Source: Cyanobium sp. ATX 6A2
GTDB lineage: Bacteria; Cyanobacteriota; Cyanobacteriia; PCC-6307; Cyanobiaceae
Assembly: GCF_024346355.1 (NCBI RefSeq)
Contig: NZ_JAGQCU010000001.1
Location: 248,001-312,000, forward strand
Direction of reading: 5' to 3'
Length of the DNA: 64,000 nt
The position numbers and the translations under genes were made by a program. The notes under the pieces were generated by a model that worked only from the letters and a program-made list of their open reading frames with translations, did no database searches and was not told the DNA's origin. The stretch's first letter is position 1, and each line of letters starts with the position of its first letter. Of the stretch, positions 21,169 through 30,242 are shown one piece after another.

Positions 21169-22176
21169 TCAAGGGGCCAATGTAGGCAGCCTGGCCGGCA
21201 GAGCCGAAGGCGGAAGCTGCAGGGCTTCAGCCAGGGGCAGGCGGGCCAGCAGCAGCAGCAGACAGATGCCGAACAGATAGAGGATCGACCAGCGGAACAG
21301 CGCCCGGGCCCTGTCGGCATCGTGGGGGTCCAGCGCCAGGTTGCCGCTCAGCTGCAGCAGGCGGGCGTTGAAGGGCAGCACCAGCAGGCCGTAGAGCAGG
21401 CCGCCCCCCGGCAGGGCCAGCACGCCGGCCAGGCTGAGCAGGGCGGTGGCACGGGCATAGCCCTGAATGGCTCGGCCCGTGGTCGCCACCCCCTTGACCA
21501 CAGGCAGCATGGGGATGCCCACGGCCCGGTAGTCCTCGCGCAGCAGCAGCGCCAGGGCCCAGAAATGGGCAGGAGTCCACACCATCACCAGGGCGAACAG
21601 CCACCAGCTCGACCAGCCCAGCTGGCCGCTGGCCGCGGCGGCGCCCACCAGGGGCGGGATGGCACCGGCCACCCCGCCGATGACGATGTTCTGGGGGGTG
21701 CGGGGCTTGAGCAGCGCTGTGTAGAGCAGGACATAGCTGCACAGGCCCAGCAGGGCCAGGCTGGCCGCCAGCGGGTTGACCCCGATCACCAGCACCAGCA
21801 CCGCCGTGACGGTGAGCAGGGCCGCCAGCAGCAGGGCCCAGCGGCGCTCGAGCCGCCCGGAGGGCAGGGCGCGGCGGCTGGTGCGGGCCATGCGGCCATC
21901 GAGCTCCTCTTCCCAGAGGCAGTTGAGGATTCCCGCCGCCGCGGCCGAGAAGGTGCCGCCCACCAAGGTGCAGGCGATGGTGGCGGCATCGACGGGATCG
22001 GCGCTCACCGCCATCCCGCCCAGGGTGGTGGCAAGCAGCAGGGGGATCAGTCGGGGCTTGGCCACCTCGAGCCAGGCGGGCAGCCGCAGCGAACGCGAGG
22101 GGGTGGCACGCGAGGAGGCGGCGGCGCTGGCCTCAGCCGTCGCGATCGCGCTGGACGGGGGGCTGAGGCTAACCAT
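21169..22176 (-). CDS. ctaB: Protoheme IX farnesyltransferase
   Basis: Attaches a farnesyl group to heme B giving heme O, the first step to heme A of aa3-type cytochrome oxidase. The 335-residue UbiA-superfamily protein has about nine spans, a variable Ser/Ala-rich N-terminus, [22 protein letters not shown], and the Asp motif in [43 protein letters not shown] is a strong CtaB signature. The ATG at 22176 lies inside the end of ctaA by 8 bases. The respiratory oxidase subunit genes themselves are not in the window. Confidence 0.96.
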   Translation of the reverse strand: MVSLSPPSSAIATAEASAAASSRATPSRSLRLPAWLEVAKPRLIPLLLATTLGGMAVSADPVDAATIACTLVGGTFSAAAAGILNCLWEEELDGRMARTSRRALPSGRLERRWALLLAALLTVTAVLVLVIGVNPLAASLALLGLCSYVLLYTALLKPRTPQNIVIGGVAGAIPPLVGAAAASGQLGWSSWWLFALVMVWTPAHFWALALLLREDYRAVGIPMLPVVKGVATTGRAIQGYARATALLSLAGVLALPGGGLLYGLLVLPFNARLLQLSGNLALDPHDADRARALFRWSILYLFGICLLLLLARLPLAEALQLPPSALPARLPTLAP

Positions 22177-23143
22177 GGGAGAGGTCCGTGCTGGTGATGA
22201 GGGCCGGGGCTGGGGCCTGGACTGGACCCTGGGACTGGGAATGGGGGGCGAGGCTGCGGCCGGCCGCCGCTCCAAGCAGGGCCACCAGCAGGGCCGCGAT
22301 GAGCTGATGGGCCACGGTGACGGCGGGAACAGCGAGCTGGAGGCGCAGGGTGGTCACCCCGAGAGCGACCTGGGCCACCACGAGCAGGGCAGCCACGGCG
22401 GCGAAGGCCCGCAGATGTCGCTCAGCGGCCGGCAGGGCCAGGCACGCCGGCACGAGGGCGGCCACGGCCAGGGCGGCGGGGGTGGCGCCCAGGCGATGGC
22501 GCAGCAACCACTGGCAGCCCTCGGCCGCCGCCAGGCAGCGCTCCGCCGCCCACTGGCTGGCCAGTGAGCCGCCAAGCAGGCACTGGCCCAGCACCAGCAG
22601 CAGGGAGAGCAGGGTGAGAGCCCGCCACCACAGCGGCGTTGCAACGGCATCCTGCCGGCCGCGCTCCAGGGCCTGGTGCACCCCGCTGAGCAGGGCCACC
22701 AGCAGCAGGGCCGTGCCCAGGTGAGCGGTGACCAGGCCCGGGGCCAGGAGCTGGGTGACGGTGAGGGCACCGAGGGCTCCCTGCAAGGCCACCAGGAGCA
22801 GAGCCGCGGCGGCGCTCCACGGAAGCCAACCCGGCAGCCGGCTGCGGCCCAGCCAGCTGGCGACGCTCAGCACCAGCAGCGCCACGCCCACCACAAAGGC
22901 GTCGAGGCGGTGGAACCACTCCAGGAACACCTGCAGGTTCATGCGTCCACCCGGCAGCCACTGGCCGTAGCAGAGGGGCCAGTCGGGGCAGGCCAGACCG
23001 GCCTGCATCACCCGGGTGGCCCCGCCGATCACCACCAGCGCCACCAGGGCCACCACCAGGTGGGATGTGAGCAGCTCGAAGCGGGCGGACGGCAGTGCCG
23101 CTGGCGCCGGTTGCTGGCGTGGGGGATGCGGGCTGATGGACAT
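22169..23143 (-). CDS. ctaA: Heme A synthase (CtaA/Cox15)
   Basis: Oxidises the C8 methyl of heme O to give heme A. The 324-residue protein has eight predicted spans in two four-helix halves, each with a His pair for heme: [11 protein letters not shown] and [10 protein letters not shown] in the first half, GVHQAL and [10 protein letters not shown] in the second. The first loop has the Cys-containing [17 protein letters not shown] segment that is typical of CtaA. It is the first gene of the ctaA-ctaB-ABC group and divergent from the cyAbrB gene, with about 175 bases between starts. Confidence 0.95.
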   Translation of the reverse strand: MSISPHPPRQQPAPAALPSARFELLTSHLVVALVALVVIGGATRVMQAGLACPDWPLCYGQWLPGGRMNLQVFLEWFHRLDAFVVGVALLVLSVASWLGRSRLPGWLPWSAAAALLLVALQGALGALTVTQLLAPGLVTAHLGTALLLVALLSGVHQALERGRQDAVATPLWWRALTLLSLLLVLGQCLLGGSLASQWAAERCLAAAEGCQWLLRHRLGATPAALAVAALVPACLALPAAERHLRAFAAVAALLVVAQVALGVTTLRLQLAVPAVTVAHQLIAALLVALLGAAAGRSLAPHSQSQGPVQAPAPALITSTDLSHG

Positions 23144-23318
23144 GGCACCCCGACGGTGGGGTCAAGGTAGCCAGAGGGTCTGGAGCGGTTGGAGGGAGGT
23201 GGGCGCCCATCTTGATATCGCCACATGACGCCTGAAGCCCGGGAGCCTGGCTTCAGGTTGCCGATGTTCACAGGCGTTGGGCACAATTCAGCCAGGCATG
23301 TGGATTCGGATCAGCGCC

Positions 23319-23753
23319 ATGGCGACAGCAGGCGAGCCCGGTCCGGGAGAGATGCTGGAGGGCAAGGCCCTGCTGGAGCGGGCACGGGCCCTGAGCAACC
23401 GGCCCGAAGATCAGATCGCCAGGGCCTGTGGCTACGTGGGCCCCAGTGGACGGCTGCTGCGCAAGAGTTTCTACCGGGCCTTGGTGCTGGCCAAGGGCTA
23501 CGCCCTGCCCGCCGGTGCCGGCGCCCCCGCAAGCACAGGTGGCACCCGCGGCCGCCAGGCAGAGTTCCGCACCCGCGTGCATGGCAACGGCAATCTGCTG
23601 ATCGGCAACGCTTACACCCGTCTGCTGGGCCTGGAGCCTGGCGAGGAATTCCGCATCGATCTGCATCCGGACACCGGCGCCATCTGGCTCACGCGGCTGG
23701 GGGGCGACGGGGGCGACGACGACAGCAGCGCATCTGAGCAGCCAGCCGGCTGA
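23319..23753 (+). CDS. cyAbrB-type transcriptional regulator
   Basis: A 144-residue protein of the cyanobacterial AbrB-like family (CalA/CalB type), DNA-binding regulators of carbon/nitrogen metabolism, hydrogenase and other genes. Conserved features are LEGKALLERARAL near the N-terminus, QIARACGYVGPSGRLLRKSFYRALVLAKG in the middle, and a C-terminal AbrB-like beta segment (RTRVHGNGNLLIGNAYTRLLGLEPGEEFRIDLH). The ATG at 23319 is used; the frame could start at 23277. The acidic tail DGGDDDSSASEQ is variable. It is divergent from ctaA, so control of the ctaA-ctaB unit is possible but not shown. Confidence 0.88.
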   Translation: MATAGEPGPGEMLEGKALLERARALSNRPEDQIARACGYVGPSGRLLRKSFYRALVLAKGYALPAGAGAPASTGGTRGRQAEFRTRVHGNGNLLIGNAYTRLLGLEPGEEFRIDLHPDTGAIWLTRLGGDGGDDDSSASEQPAG

Positions 23754-23760
23754 TGCAGAG

Positions 23761-23779
23761 CCCGGCCCCGGGGGCCGGG
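23761..23779. terminator. GC-rich hairpin between convergent cyAbrB and HdeD-like genes
   Basis: An 8-base perfect inverted repeat, CCCGGCCC with GGGCCGGG, around a three-base loop, sits 8 bases past the cyAbrB stop and 6 bases before the convergent gene's stop. It has no T run, so termination is inferred from position and strength only. Confidence 0.5.
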
Positions 23780-23784
23780 AGCAC

Positions 23785-24417
23785 TCAGAGCGGATCGGCG
23801 CCGTCCGTGCCTGCTGCGACACGCCCGGCAGTGGCAGTGCCGTTGTCGTCGTCGTGGAAGCTGGCGCTGAAGGTGAGCAGGTCGATACCGCTGAACAGAA
23901 AGCTCACCCCCACCAGGATTCCGATCACCCCCAGCAACGCCGGCTTGTCCATCGTCAGGATCACCACCCCCAGCACCAGGGTCACCAGGCCGTTGACCAG
24001 CCCCCAGCCCCAACCCCGGATGCGGCGGTGGGAGAGGGACACACCGATCGCCACCCCACCTTCCACCAGGAACACCAGGCCGATCGCCAGGGCCAGGGTG
24101 GCCACCGAGGCGGCGGCGGCGGCCAGGCCGGAACCCAGCTGCTGAATCATGGTGAAGCCAGCCACCAGAAACAGGGTGGAGACCACCAGCCGCCAGAAGG
24201 TGAGCCAGCGGTTGAGCACGCGGGCCCGCATCAGGTTGTCGATCCAACCGACGATGCCGCCCACCAGAAAAACCACAGCCACCACCGCCGTGGCCCACAC
24301 GGAGGCCAGCACCGGAAACAGCAGTGCCAGCACCCCCAGCACCAGCATCAACACGCCCTCGAACAGGGTGAAGGCCCGCAGCTGACCGCCCAGGCGCAGA
24401 CGGGTGGCAGAGGTCAT
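23785..24417 (-). CDS. HdeD family (DUF308) membrane protein
   Basis: A 210-residue integral membrane protein with six predicted spans arranged as short hydrophobic hairpins, matching HdeD/DUF308: LFEGVLMLVLGVLALLFP, FLVGGIVGWIDNLM, LVEGGVAIGVSLSHRR and GLVNGLVTLVLGVVIL. In enterics HdeD is linked with acid resistance; in cyanobacteria the role is unknown. The C-terminus after LLTFSASFHDDD is hydrophilic and variable. Convergent with cyAbrB and upstream of nothing on its strand but ribE, 26 bases away. Confidence 0.83.
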   Translation of the reverse strand: MTSATRLRLGGQLRAFTLFEGVLMLVLGVLALLFPVLASVWATAVVAVVFLVGGIVGWIDNLMRARVLNRWLTFWRLVVSTLFLVAGFTMIQQLGSGLAAAAASVATLALAIGLVFLVEGGVAIGVSLSHRRIRGWGWGLVNGLVTLVLGVVILTMDKPALLGVIGILVGVSFLFSGIDLLTFSASFHDDDNGTATAGRVAAGTDGADPL

Positions 24418-24443
24418 CGCTTGGCTGCTCGGCTGGTCTGAAG

Positions 24444-25148
24444 CTAAGCGCCCCAGCCATGGTCGGCCAGCCAGGCGCGGTCGAGATCCGGCACGCCAGC
24501 CCCCGCCTCAGCAGCGCCCACCCCACCGCCCCCCGCCACCCTGGCCAGCCGGGCCTGCAGCAGGCTCTCGGCGTATTTGGCCATCAGGTCGGCTTCCAGA
24601 TTCACCATGGCCCCGGGCCGCAGCCACTGCAGGGTGGTGCCGGTCCAGGTGTGGGGAATCACGGCGATCCAGAAGTGGGCGCCGCCATCGCTGCTGCCGG
24701 CCACGGTGAGGCTGACCCCGTCCACCGCCACGCTGGCCTTGTCGCACACGTAGCGGCCGTAGGCGGGGTCCTGCCAGCGGATGTCCACATGCCAGGAGCC
24801 GGGACGCACCTCGATCGCCTGCACCCGTCCGAGGCCATCCACGTGACCACTCACCAGATGACCGCCGAGCCGGTCGGCCAGGCGCAGGGCCGGCTCCAGA
24901 TTCACGCCGGCGCGGCGATCGGCCTTGCCCGCCAGGGTGCTGCGGGCCAGGGTCTCCTCGCTCACGTCAGCCCGGAAACCGTCGGCAAGCCGCTCGGCCA
25001 CCGTCAGACATACCCCGTCCACCGCCACGCTCTCGCCCAGCTCCAGCTGCCCCGGTTGCCAGTGGCCGGACGTCGACGGCCAGCGCAGCCGCACTCCGCC
25101 GCCGGCCCGCTCGATCACCCCCGTGGCCCGCACCAGTCCGGTGAACAT
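24444..25148 (-). CDS. ribE: Riboflavin synthase, alpha chain
   Basis: Dismutates two 6,7-dimethyl-8-ribityllumazine molecules into riboflavin and the pyrimidinedione precursor. The N-terminus MFTGLVRATGVI is the family signature; two lumazine-binding repeats follow, each with an ESVAVDGVCLTV or ASVAVDGVSLTV stretch and a VNLE(P/A)-type motif. LVSGHVDGLG lies in the middle. At 234 residues it has a C-terminal extension of about 15-20 residues. It is divergent from the DUF151 gene with only 50 bases between starts. Confidence 0.96.
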   Translation of the reverse strand: MFTGLVRATGVIERAGGGVRLRWPSTSGHWQPGQLELGESVAVDGVCLTVAERLADGFRADVSEETLARSTLAGKADRRAGVNLEPALRLADRLGGHLVSGHVDGLGRVQAIEVRPGSWHVDIRWQDPAYGRYVCDKASVAVDGVSLTVAGSSDGGAHFWIAVIPHTWTGTTLQWLRPGAMVNLEADLMAKYAESLLQARLARVAGGGGVGAAEAGAGVPDLDRAWLADHGWGA

Positions 25149-25198
25149 CCTTGAAACCCGCCCAGCTGGTCATAATCGGTCAGAGGGGGATCCAGGTC

Positions 25199-25780
25199 AT
25201 GGTGGAAATGAGTGTCGCCGGCATCGCCCTGGATGCGGCCAGCCGCAGCCCGATCGTGCTGCTGCGGGACCCCTCGGGTCGGCGCCAGGTGCCGATCTGG
25301 ATCGATCAGGCCCAGGCCCAGAACATCCTGGCCGGCGTGGCCGATGCGCCGCCGCCCAGGCCCCTCAGTCACGACCTGATGGTGTCGCTGCTCAGGGCCG
25401 GAGAGCTGCAGCTCGAGCGGGTGATCATCCACGCCATCGAGGACAACACCTTCCGGGCCGTGCTCAAACTGAGCCGGCTCGACGGCGGCGAGGGCGCCGA
25501 GGAGCTGCTGGAGGTGGACGCGCGGCCCAGTGACGCCATCGCCCTGGCGGTGCGCACCGGCAGCGACATCTGGATGCTCGAGGAGGTGGTGGCCGATGCC
25601 TCGATCCCCGTGGATGCCGAGGCTGATGCCGAAGACAGCCACGAGTTCCGCCGCTTCCTCGACTCGGTCAGCCCCGCCGAGCTGGTGCGCCACCTCAGCA
25701 AGGCCCAGCCCGAGCCGGATGCCGGCGGCGACGACTCCGGTGAGGCCAGCGATGACACCTCAGACACCAGTCCGGTCTGA
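25199..25780 (+). CDS. Bifunctional nuclease family protein (DUF151)
   Basis: A 193-residue DUF151 protein. Plant relatives have both DNase and RNase activity; bacterial function is uncertain. Conserved pieces are RRQVPIWIDQAQAQNILAG, RPLSHDLMVSLLRAGELQLERVIIHAIEDNTFRA and the DARPSDAIALAVRTG motif. The ATG at 25199 (MVEMSVAGIALD) is chosen because the conserved domain starts there; an in-frame start at 25151 would abut the ribE start. The acidic C-terminus EPDAGGDDSGEASDDTSD is low-complexity. The end overlaps the next gene by 29 bases in another frame. Confidence 0.87.
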   Translation: MVEMSVAGIALDAASRSPIVLLRDPSGRRQVPIWIDQAQAQNILAGVADAPPPRPLSHDLMVSLLRAGELQLERVIIHAIEDNTFRAVLKLSRLDGGEGAEELLEVDARPSDAIALAVRTGSDIWMLEEVVADASIPVDAEADAEDSHEFRRFLDSVSPAELVRHLSKAQPEPDAGGDDSGEASDDTSDTSPV

Positions 25781-26915
25781 GGCCACCCAGCGGCCCTTCG
25801 GCAACGGTCGCAGCGTTTCGCTGTTCACCCTCGGCACCATGCGGGCCCTGGCCGGCCCGGAGCAGATGGCGGTGGTGCTGCGGGCCGCCCTGGCCGCCGG
25901 CATCAACCACCTGGAAACAGCTCCGGCCTACGGACCGGCGGAGACGTTCCTGGGTCAGGGTCTGGCCAGCCTCGCCGCTGAGGGCCTGGGGCCCCACGGT
26001 GGCTGGCGGATCACCAGCAAGCTGCTGCCGCTGGGCGATCTCGAGGCCGGCCGCCGCCAGCTCACCGCGATCCTGAGCCGGCTGGGCATCCCCCGCCTCG
26101 ACAGCCTGGCCATTCACGGCCTCAACCGCCCCGAGCACCTGGAGTGGGCCAGCCACGGAGCCGGCGCCGAACTGCTGGCCTGGGCCCTCGGCGAGGGGCT
26201 GGTGGGGCAGGTGGGGTTCTCCAGCCACGGCGGCAACGACCTGATCGAGGCCGCCCTGGCCACGGGCCGTTTCAGCTTCTGCAGCCTGCATCTGCACCTG
26301 TTCGACCAGACCCGCCTGCCCCTGGCCCGCAGCGCCCTGGCCGCGGGCATCGGTGTGCTCGCCATCTCCCCGGCCGACAAGGGCGGCCGGCTCTACGACC
26401 CGCCGCCCGAACTGCTGGCCGACTGCGACCCGTTCCACCCCCTGGAGCTGGCCTATCGCTTTCTGCTCGATCAGGGGATCTCCACCCTCAGCCTGGGGGC
26501 GGAACAGCCCCAGGATCTGGCCTGGGCCGCCGCCCTCGCCGGGCCCGCGGCAACCTGGCTCAGCCCCGCCCACCGGGCCGCCCTCGAGCGCCTGGCGGCG
26601 GCCGGCCGGGAGCGCCTCGGCCCGGAGCGCTGCGGCCAGTGCCGCGCCTGCCTGCCCTGTCCCAGTTCCGTGCCGATCCCGGAGCTGCTGCGGCTGCGCA
26701 ACCTGGCCGTCGGCCACGGCATGGGCGTCTTCGCCGGCGAGCGTTACAACCTGATCGGCCGCGCCGGCCACTGGTGGGAGCAGAGCAACGCCGAGGCCTG
26801 CCGGCACTGCGGCGACTGCCTGCCCCGCTGCCCTCACCAGCTGCCCATCCCCGAGCTGCTGGCCGACACCCATCGGCGGCTGGCGGCCGCGCCACGGCGG
26901 CGGCTCTGGGGCTGA
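25752..26915 (+). CDS. Aldo/keto reductase fused to a two-cluster ferredoxin domain
   Basis: A 387-residue protein with an aldo/keto reductase barrel (about 14-270) and a C-terminal region carrying two cysteine sets: CGQCRACLPC (294-303) and CRHCGDCLPRC (350-360), each followed by Pro-Ile-Pro, as for two 4Fe-4S clusters. AKR site residues are Tyr60 (ETAPAYG), Lys90 (ITSK) and His122 (AIHGLN); the Asp usual before the Tyr is Glu55 here. Such fused proteins are common in cyanobacteria, but substrate is unknown. The ATG at 25752 overlaps DUF151 by 29 bases, implying coupled translation. Confidence 0.85.
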   Translation: MTPQTPVRSEATQRPFGNGRSVSLFTLGTMRALAGPEQMAVVLRAALAAGINHLETAPAYGPAETFLGQGLASLAAEGLGPHGGWRITSKLLPLGDLEAGRRQLTAILSRLGIPRLDSLAIHGLNRPEHLEWASHGAGAELLAWALGEGLVGQVGFSSHGGNDLIEAALATGRFSFCSLHLHLFDQTRLPLARSALAAGIGVLAISPADKGGRLYDPPPELLADCDPFHPLELAYRFLLDQGISTLSLGAEQPQDLAWAAALAGPAATWLSPAHRAALERLAAAGRERLGPERCGQCRACLPCPSSVPIPELLRLRNLAVGHGMGVFAGERYNLIGRAGHWWEQSNAEACRHCGDCLPRCPHQLPIPELLADTHRRLAAAPRRRLWG

Positions 26916-26928
26916 GGCGCGGCCGGGC

Positions 26929-27984
26929 TCAGCTGGCGGGGGCAGCGGCGTCCCACACGGTCTGCATGGCCAGCCGTTCGGCCACCGTCAGGGGCGCCAG
27001 GCTCCAGCAGCGCTCAAGTACGGCGTCGGGCGGCAGCAACAGGCTGGCGATGGGCTCGGGGAAGCGGGTCACCAGCGGCGCCAGCAGAGGCCGTGGCAGC
27101 GGCGGCACCCAGCCGCCCAGCAGCAGGTTGTTCAGCAGGGGTGGCTCCAGCGCCTCGGCCATCCAGGGCTTGATCGGCGGCGCCTCAGACCGGCCAACCG
27201 GCTCAGCCGCCGCCGGCCGCAGCAGCAGCTGCCAGCTCAGCGGCGCGCCGCCGGGTGGCAGCACCACCGCCAGCCGCGGGTCGCGGCGCAGCAGTGGGAT
27301 CAGGGGCCGCAGGGGCACCACCGCCGCCTCCGCCCCGCCGGCCAGCAGCAGGTTGAGGGCGTTGCGGTCGTCATAGGCCAGGGGCTGACGGCGCAGCGCC
27401 TGGATGCGCTCGAAATCACGGCCCATCAACTCCACGCAGACCCGCGGGCTGGAAGGCAGCACCAGCTTGCCCCGCAGGCTGGGATCGAGCAGCAGATCCC
27501 AGCCCTCCGCGGCACGCTCGGCCAGGGCCGGCCGTGAGCGCAGCGCCAGCACCCAGGGGCTGAAGGACCAGGGAAAGGCGACGGCGGGCTGGCCTTCCGC
27601 GGCGAACAGCCGGGCGGCGGGCTGGGCCCAGTCGGTGAGCGCGGCCAGCAGCTCAGGGGCCTCCAGGGGGCGCCAGCTCTGGGGTGGCAGGGCCGTGGCC
27701 CAGCCATCAGCCAGCGCCACCAGAGCCGGTGCTGGCGGCTCCCCGCCATCCGCCTCCAGCCGGGCGCTGATCGCCATGGGCTCTGGCAGGGCCTGGGCCC
27801 GCCAGCCGCGCGGCAGCTGCCGCAGCCAGCCGGCGGGCAGGGCGCCGGTGCCGTGCAGCAGCTCGGCACCGGCGCTCTCACGGCTGCAGCCGCCGAGGGC
27901 GGCCGGCAGGGCCAGCAGCCCGGCGGTGCCCAACCCGAGCCGCAGCAACTGGCGGCGGCACAGGAGGGGGGCGGAGCTGCTCAT
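26929..27984 (-). CDS. Solute-binding lipoprotein (spermidine/iron-type periplasmic protein)
   Basis: A 351-residue exported protein. The N-terminus has twin arginines (RRQLLRLGLG, 10-19), a hydrophobic core and a lipobox ending LGGCS at Cys33, so it may be a Tat-exported lipoprotein. The body resembles PotD/FutA-type binding proteins (DLLLDPSLRGKLVLPSSPRVCVELMG; NALNLLLAGGAEAAVVPL). No ABC permease or ATPase sits near. It is the last gene of the run after topA, its start overlapping the UPF0284 stop by ATGA. Polyamine binding is a guess from family; the ligand is unknown. Confidence 0.72.
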   Translation of the reverse strand: MSSSAPLLCRRQLLRLGLGTAGLLALPAALGGCSRESAGAELLHGTGALPAGWLRQLPRGWRAQALPEPMAISARLEADGGEPPAPALVALADGWATALPPQSWRPLEAPELLAALTDWAQPAARLFAAEGQPAVAFPWSFSPWVLALRSRPALAERAAEGWDLLLDPSLRGKLVLPSSPRVCVELMGRDFERIQALRRQPLAYDDRNALNLLLAGGAEAAVVPLRPLIPLLRRDPRLAVVLPPGGAPLSWQLLLRPAAAEPVGRSEAPPIKPWMAEALEPPLLNNLLLGGWVPPLPRPLLAPLVTRFPEPIASLLLPPDAVLERCWSLAPLTVAERLAMQTVWDAAAPAS

Positions 27985-29078
27985 GGCCCCGACCCTAGAA
28001 GCCGGCTGCAGGCCCGATCGCAGAGCCGGGCGAGGTCGCCGGGCTCACGGCCACAGGCCTGCCACAGCCAGGCCAGGCCGCCCGCCCCCACCCCCTCCTT
28101 CACATAGCCCCGCTCGTAGTCGCGCAGGGCGCTGCTGCGGCAGGTGTGGAAGCGCAGAGCGGCCACCTCCAGGCGCGGGTTCACCTGCCAGCGCTCGCCG
28201 ATCAGCTCCAGCAGCCGCTCCAGATCACTGCCGCTCTCCTCAGCCACCCAGGCGGTGGTCGCCAGCGTCACCCGCTCGGCCAGCGCCGGACGGCGGCTGT
28301 TCGGCGTCAGGGCCAGGGCCAGGGCCAGCACCGCGGCCATCTGGCTGCCGCCGGCCAGCAGCACAGGCACCCCCCGCTCGGCCGCCGCCGGGATCAGCCC
28401 CGCCGCCAGGGCCTGCATCGGATCGCCCAGGGCCGCCAGCACCGCCTGGGGCGAGACCGTGGTGGGCTCCAGGCCGGCGGCCGCCAGCCCCCGGGACACC
28501 AGGGCGGCCTTGAGGTCATGGGCGCTGTAGCGCAGGCTGCCGCTCACCAGCCCGTCGGCGGCCAGCCCCAGCCCGCGCAGCACCGCCAGGGCCGTGCTGG
28601 TGCCCCCCGGCACGCACTCGGCCAGCACCAGGGGCTGGCGGGGATCGAGCCGCTGCCCCCAGCTGCGTCCCCGCCGCAGCAGGGCTTCCACCCGGGCCGG
28701 CGGAAGCGCCTTGCCACCGCTCAGGCAGGCCGCCGCTCCGCGGCCCTCGCCGGCGGGCAGCCGCAGATGGGGCACCCCCGGCGCCACCGCGCAGCCCAGA
28801 TCCACCACCGTGAGCCGCGGCAGCAGCCCCAGCTCGGCCAGCACCACGTGACTGATCAGGGCAGGGCTCACCCCCGCCGGCAGGGGCGGCAGGGCATGCA
28901 CCGGCGCGCGGGCCGGCCCCCACACCAGCAGCTCGGCATCGGCGGCGGCGGTGGTCCGCCGGGCCTGGGGGGTGGAACCCGCCGCGGAGATGCCGGGCAC
29001 GGCGGCCGTGGCGGTGGCGGCCAGCAGCAGCAGCACTCGGCTGCGGGGCCAGGCCGCCGCGTCCGCAGAGGGCAGCAT
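27981..29078 (-). CDS. UPF0284 protein (CobT-like nicotinate-nucleotide phosphoribosyltransferase)
   Basis: A 365-residue UPF0284 family protein, related to CobT, which joins 5,6-dimethylbenzimidazole or another base to nicotinate mononucleotide in the lower cobalamin loop. Characteristic segments include LVLAECVPGGTSTALAVLRGLG, MQALAAGLIPAAAERGVPVLLAGGSQMAAVLALAL and RDYERGYVKEGVGAGGLAWL. Because cyanobacteria often make pseudocobalamin with adenine, the base added is uncertain. The ATG at 29078 leaves a 4-base gap after the DUF2232 stop; the long upstream frame is rejected. cobM at 7 kb is the only other corrin gene here. Confidence 0.82.
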   Translation of the reverse strand: MLPSADAAAWPRSRVLLLLAATATAAVPGISAAGSTPQARRTTAAADAELLVWGPARAPVHALPPLPAGVSPALISHVVLAELGLLPRLTVVDLGCAVAPGVPHLRLPAGEGRGAAACLSGGKALPPARVEALLRRGRSWGQRLDPRQPLVLAECVPGGTSTALAVLRGLGLAADGLVSGSLRYSAHDLKAALVSRGLAAAGLEPTTVSPQAVLAALGDPMQALAAGLIPAAAERGVPVLLAGGSQMAAVLALALALTPNSRRPALAERVTLATTAWVAEESGSDLERLLELIGERWQVNPRLEVAALRFHTCRSSALRDYERGYVKEGVGAGGLAWLWQACGREPGDLARLCDRACSRLLGSGP

Positions 29079-29082
29079 CAGC

Positions 29083-29739
29083 TCAGAGGGGATCCACCGC
29101 CACCAGGGCCCGCAGGGCAGGCGGCGGCTCACTGATCGGTGCCTGCAGTCGCGGGAAGATCCAGTAGGCCACGGCGTGCAGGGTGAGCACAATCACCACG
29201 TTCTGCACCCACACCAGCAGCACTGCAGCCACCTGGACCTGCTCGAGCTGCACGGCGGCGGCCAGCCCCACCAGTCCCGCCAGACGCTCCACCAGCCCCG
29301 CGGCGGCCGTGGTGATCACCACCCAGAGGTTTTCGCCCACCAGCACGGAGAGCACCGCCACCCGCACCAGGAAGCCAGCGGCCCCGATCACGCTGCCCAG
29401 GCCCCAGCTCAGCCACCAGCTGCAGCGCCGCCGCCAGCACCAGCCCAGCCACAGGGCCAGCAGCCCATAGGGGAACACCACCAGGGGGCCACGGATGGGT
29501 CCCATCAGGGCCACCAGCAACAGGGTGGTCACCACCAGCCCCTCCCTCGCGCAGCGCCAGCCGTGGCGCAGCTGCAGCAGGGTGAGCGGCAGGGGCAGGG
29601 CCAGCCGGAACAGGGGGCTGCCCACCGGCAGGTAGTAGAGCGCCACCCAGAGCAGGGCGGTGGCCGCGGCCAGGTAGGCCGTGTCCATCAGCTGACGGGC
29701 CTGGCGGGGGCTGAGGTGACCGCCGGGGGGAGAGGCCAT
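29083..29739 (-). CDS. DUF2232-type membrane protein
   Basis: A 218-residue polytopic protein with six or seven hydrophobic segments, resembling the cyanobacterial DUF2232 (YybS-like) group: AREGLVVTTLLLVALMGPIRGPLVVFPYGLLALWLGWCWRR is typical, broken here by Arg/Trp-rich loops. Function unknown; related proteins may be energy-coupling or envelope components, which I cannot confirm. Its ATG overlaps the lipoprotein stop (TGATG) and its own stop precedes the UPF0284 start by four bases. Confidence 0.78.
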   Translation of the reverse strand: MASPPGGHLSPRQARQLMDTAYLAAATALLWVALYYLPVGSPLFRLALPLPLTLLQLRHGWRCAREGLVVTTLLLVALMGPIRGPLVVFPYGLLALWLGWCWRRRCSWWLSWGLGSVIGAAGFLVRVAVLSVLVGENLWVVITTAAAGLVERLAGLVGLAAAVQLEQVQVAAVLLVWVQNVVIVLTLHAVAYWIFPRLQAPISEPPPALRALVAVDPL

Positions 29740-30242
29740 CAGCGGGTGGCGGGGGCGGGCGCTGGAGCGGGCGCTGGCGTCGTGGCCGGCTGTGGCGGCG
29801 CTGAGGCCTCGGGGATGCGCTCGATCACCTCCACCTCAAACACGAGTCCGGCGGCCCGCAGGGCCTGAGTCACGGCCTCCGCCGGGGCGGCCGGGTCGGC
29901 CCCGCTGAGCCGAAGGGTGAGGCGATACGGCGCGGGGGCTGCGCTGGGTGCAGGAACGGCGGCGGGCGCTGGAGTGGCGGGGGCGGGCTGCGGTGCGCCA
30001 GGTGCTGGTGACGCACCGGCCGCCGCCGGATCGGGGCCCAGCGGCGCTGGGGCGGCCGACTCCGGGCCGGCGCCGGGGACTGGGGACTGCTCGCCTGGAG
30101 CCTGGCCATCGGGGAAGCTGTCGCTGAGCTGCTCGCCCAGGGGGGTGCCACTGCAGCCCGCCAGCAGCAGGGCCAGGGGCAGAATCAGCCCCAGGGGCCG
30201 GCGGCGGCGGGGGACAGTCCTTGGGCACCGCGGGCGCTCCAT
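29739..30242 (-). CDS. Putative lipoprotein with Pro/Ala-rich linker
   Basis: A 167-residue protein starting with a very basic N-terminus (PRCPRTVPRRRRP), a hydrophobic core and a lipobox LLLAGC with Cys30. A long Pro/Ala/Gly linker leads to a small C-terminal domain (TLRLSGADPAAPAEAVTQ, then AAGLVFEVEVIERIPE), and then another Pro/Ala tail. No known family. The start codon overlaps the topA stop in TGATG and the stop overlaps the DUF2232 start the same way, so it is almost certainly translated in the topA transcript. Confidence 0.68.
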   Translation of the reverse strand: MERPRCPRTVPRRRRPLGLILPLALLLAGCSGTPLGEQLSDSFPDGQAPGEQSPVPGAGPESAAPAPLGPDPAAAGASPAPGAPQPAPATPAPAAVPAPSAAPAPYRLTLRLSGADPAAPAEAVTQALRAAGLVFEVEVIERIPEASAPPQPATTPAPAPAPAPATR

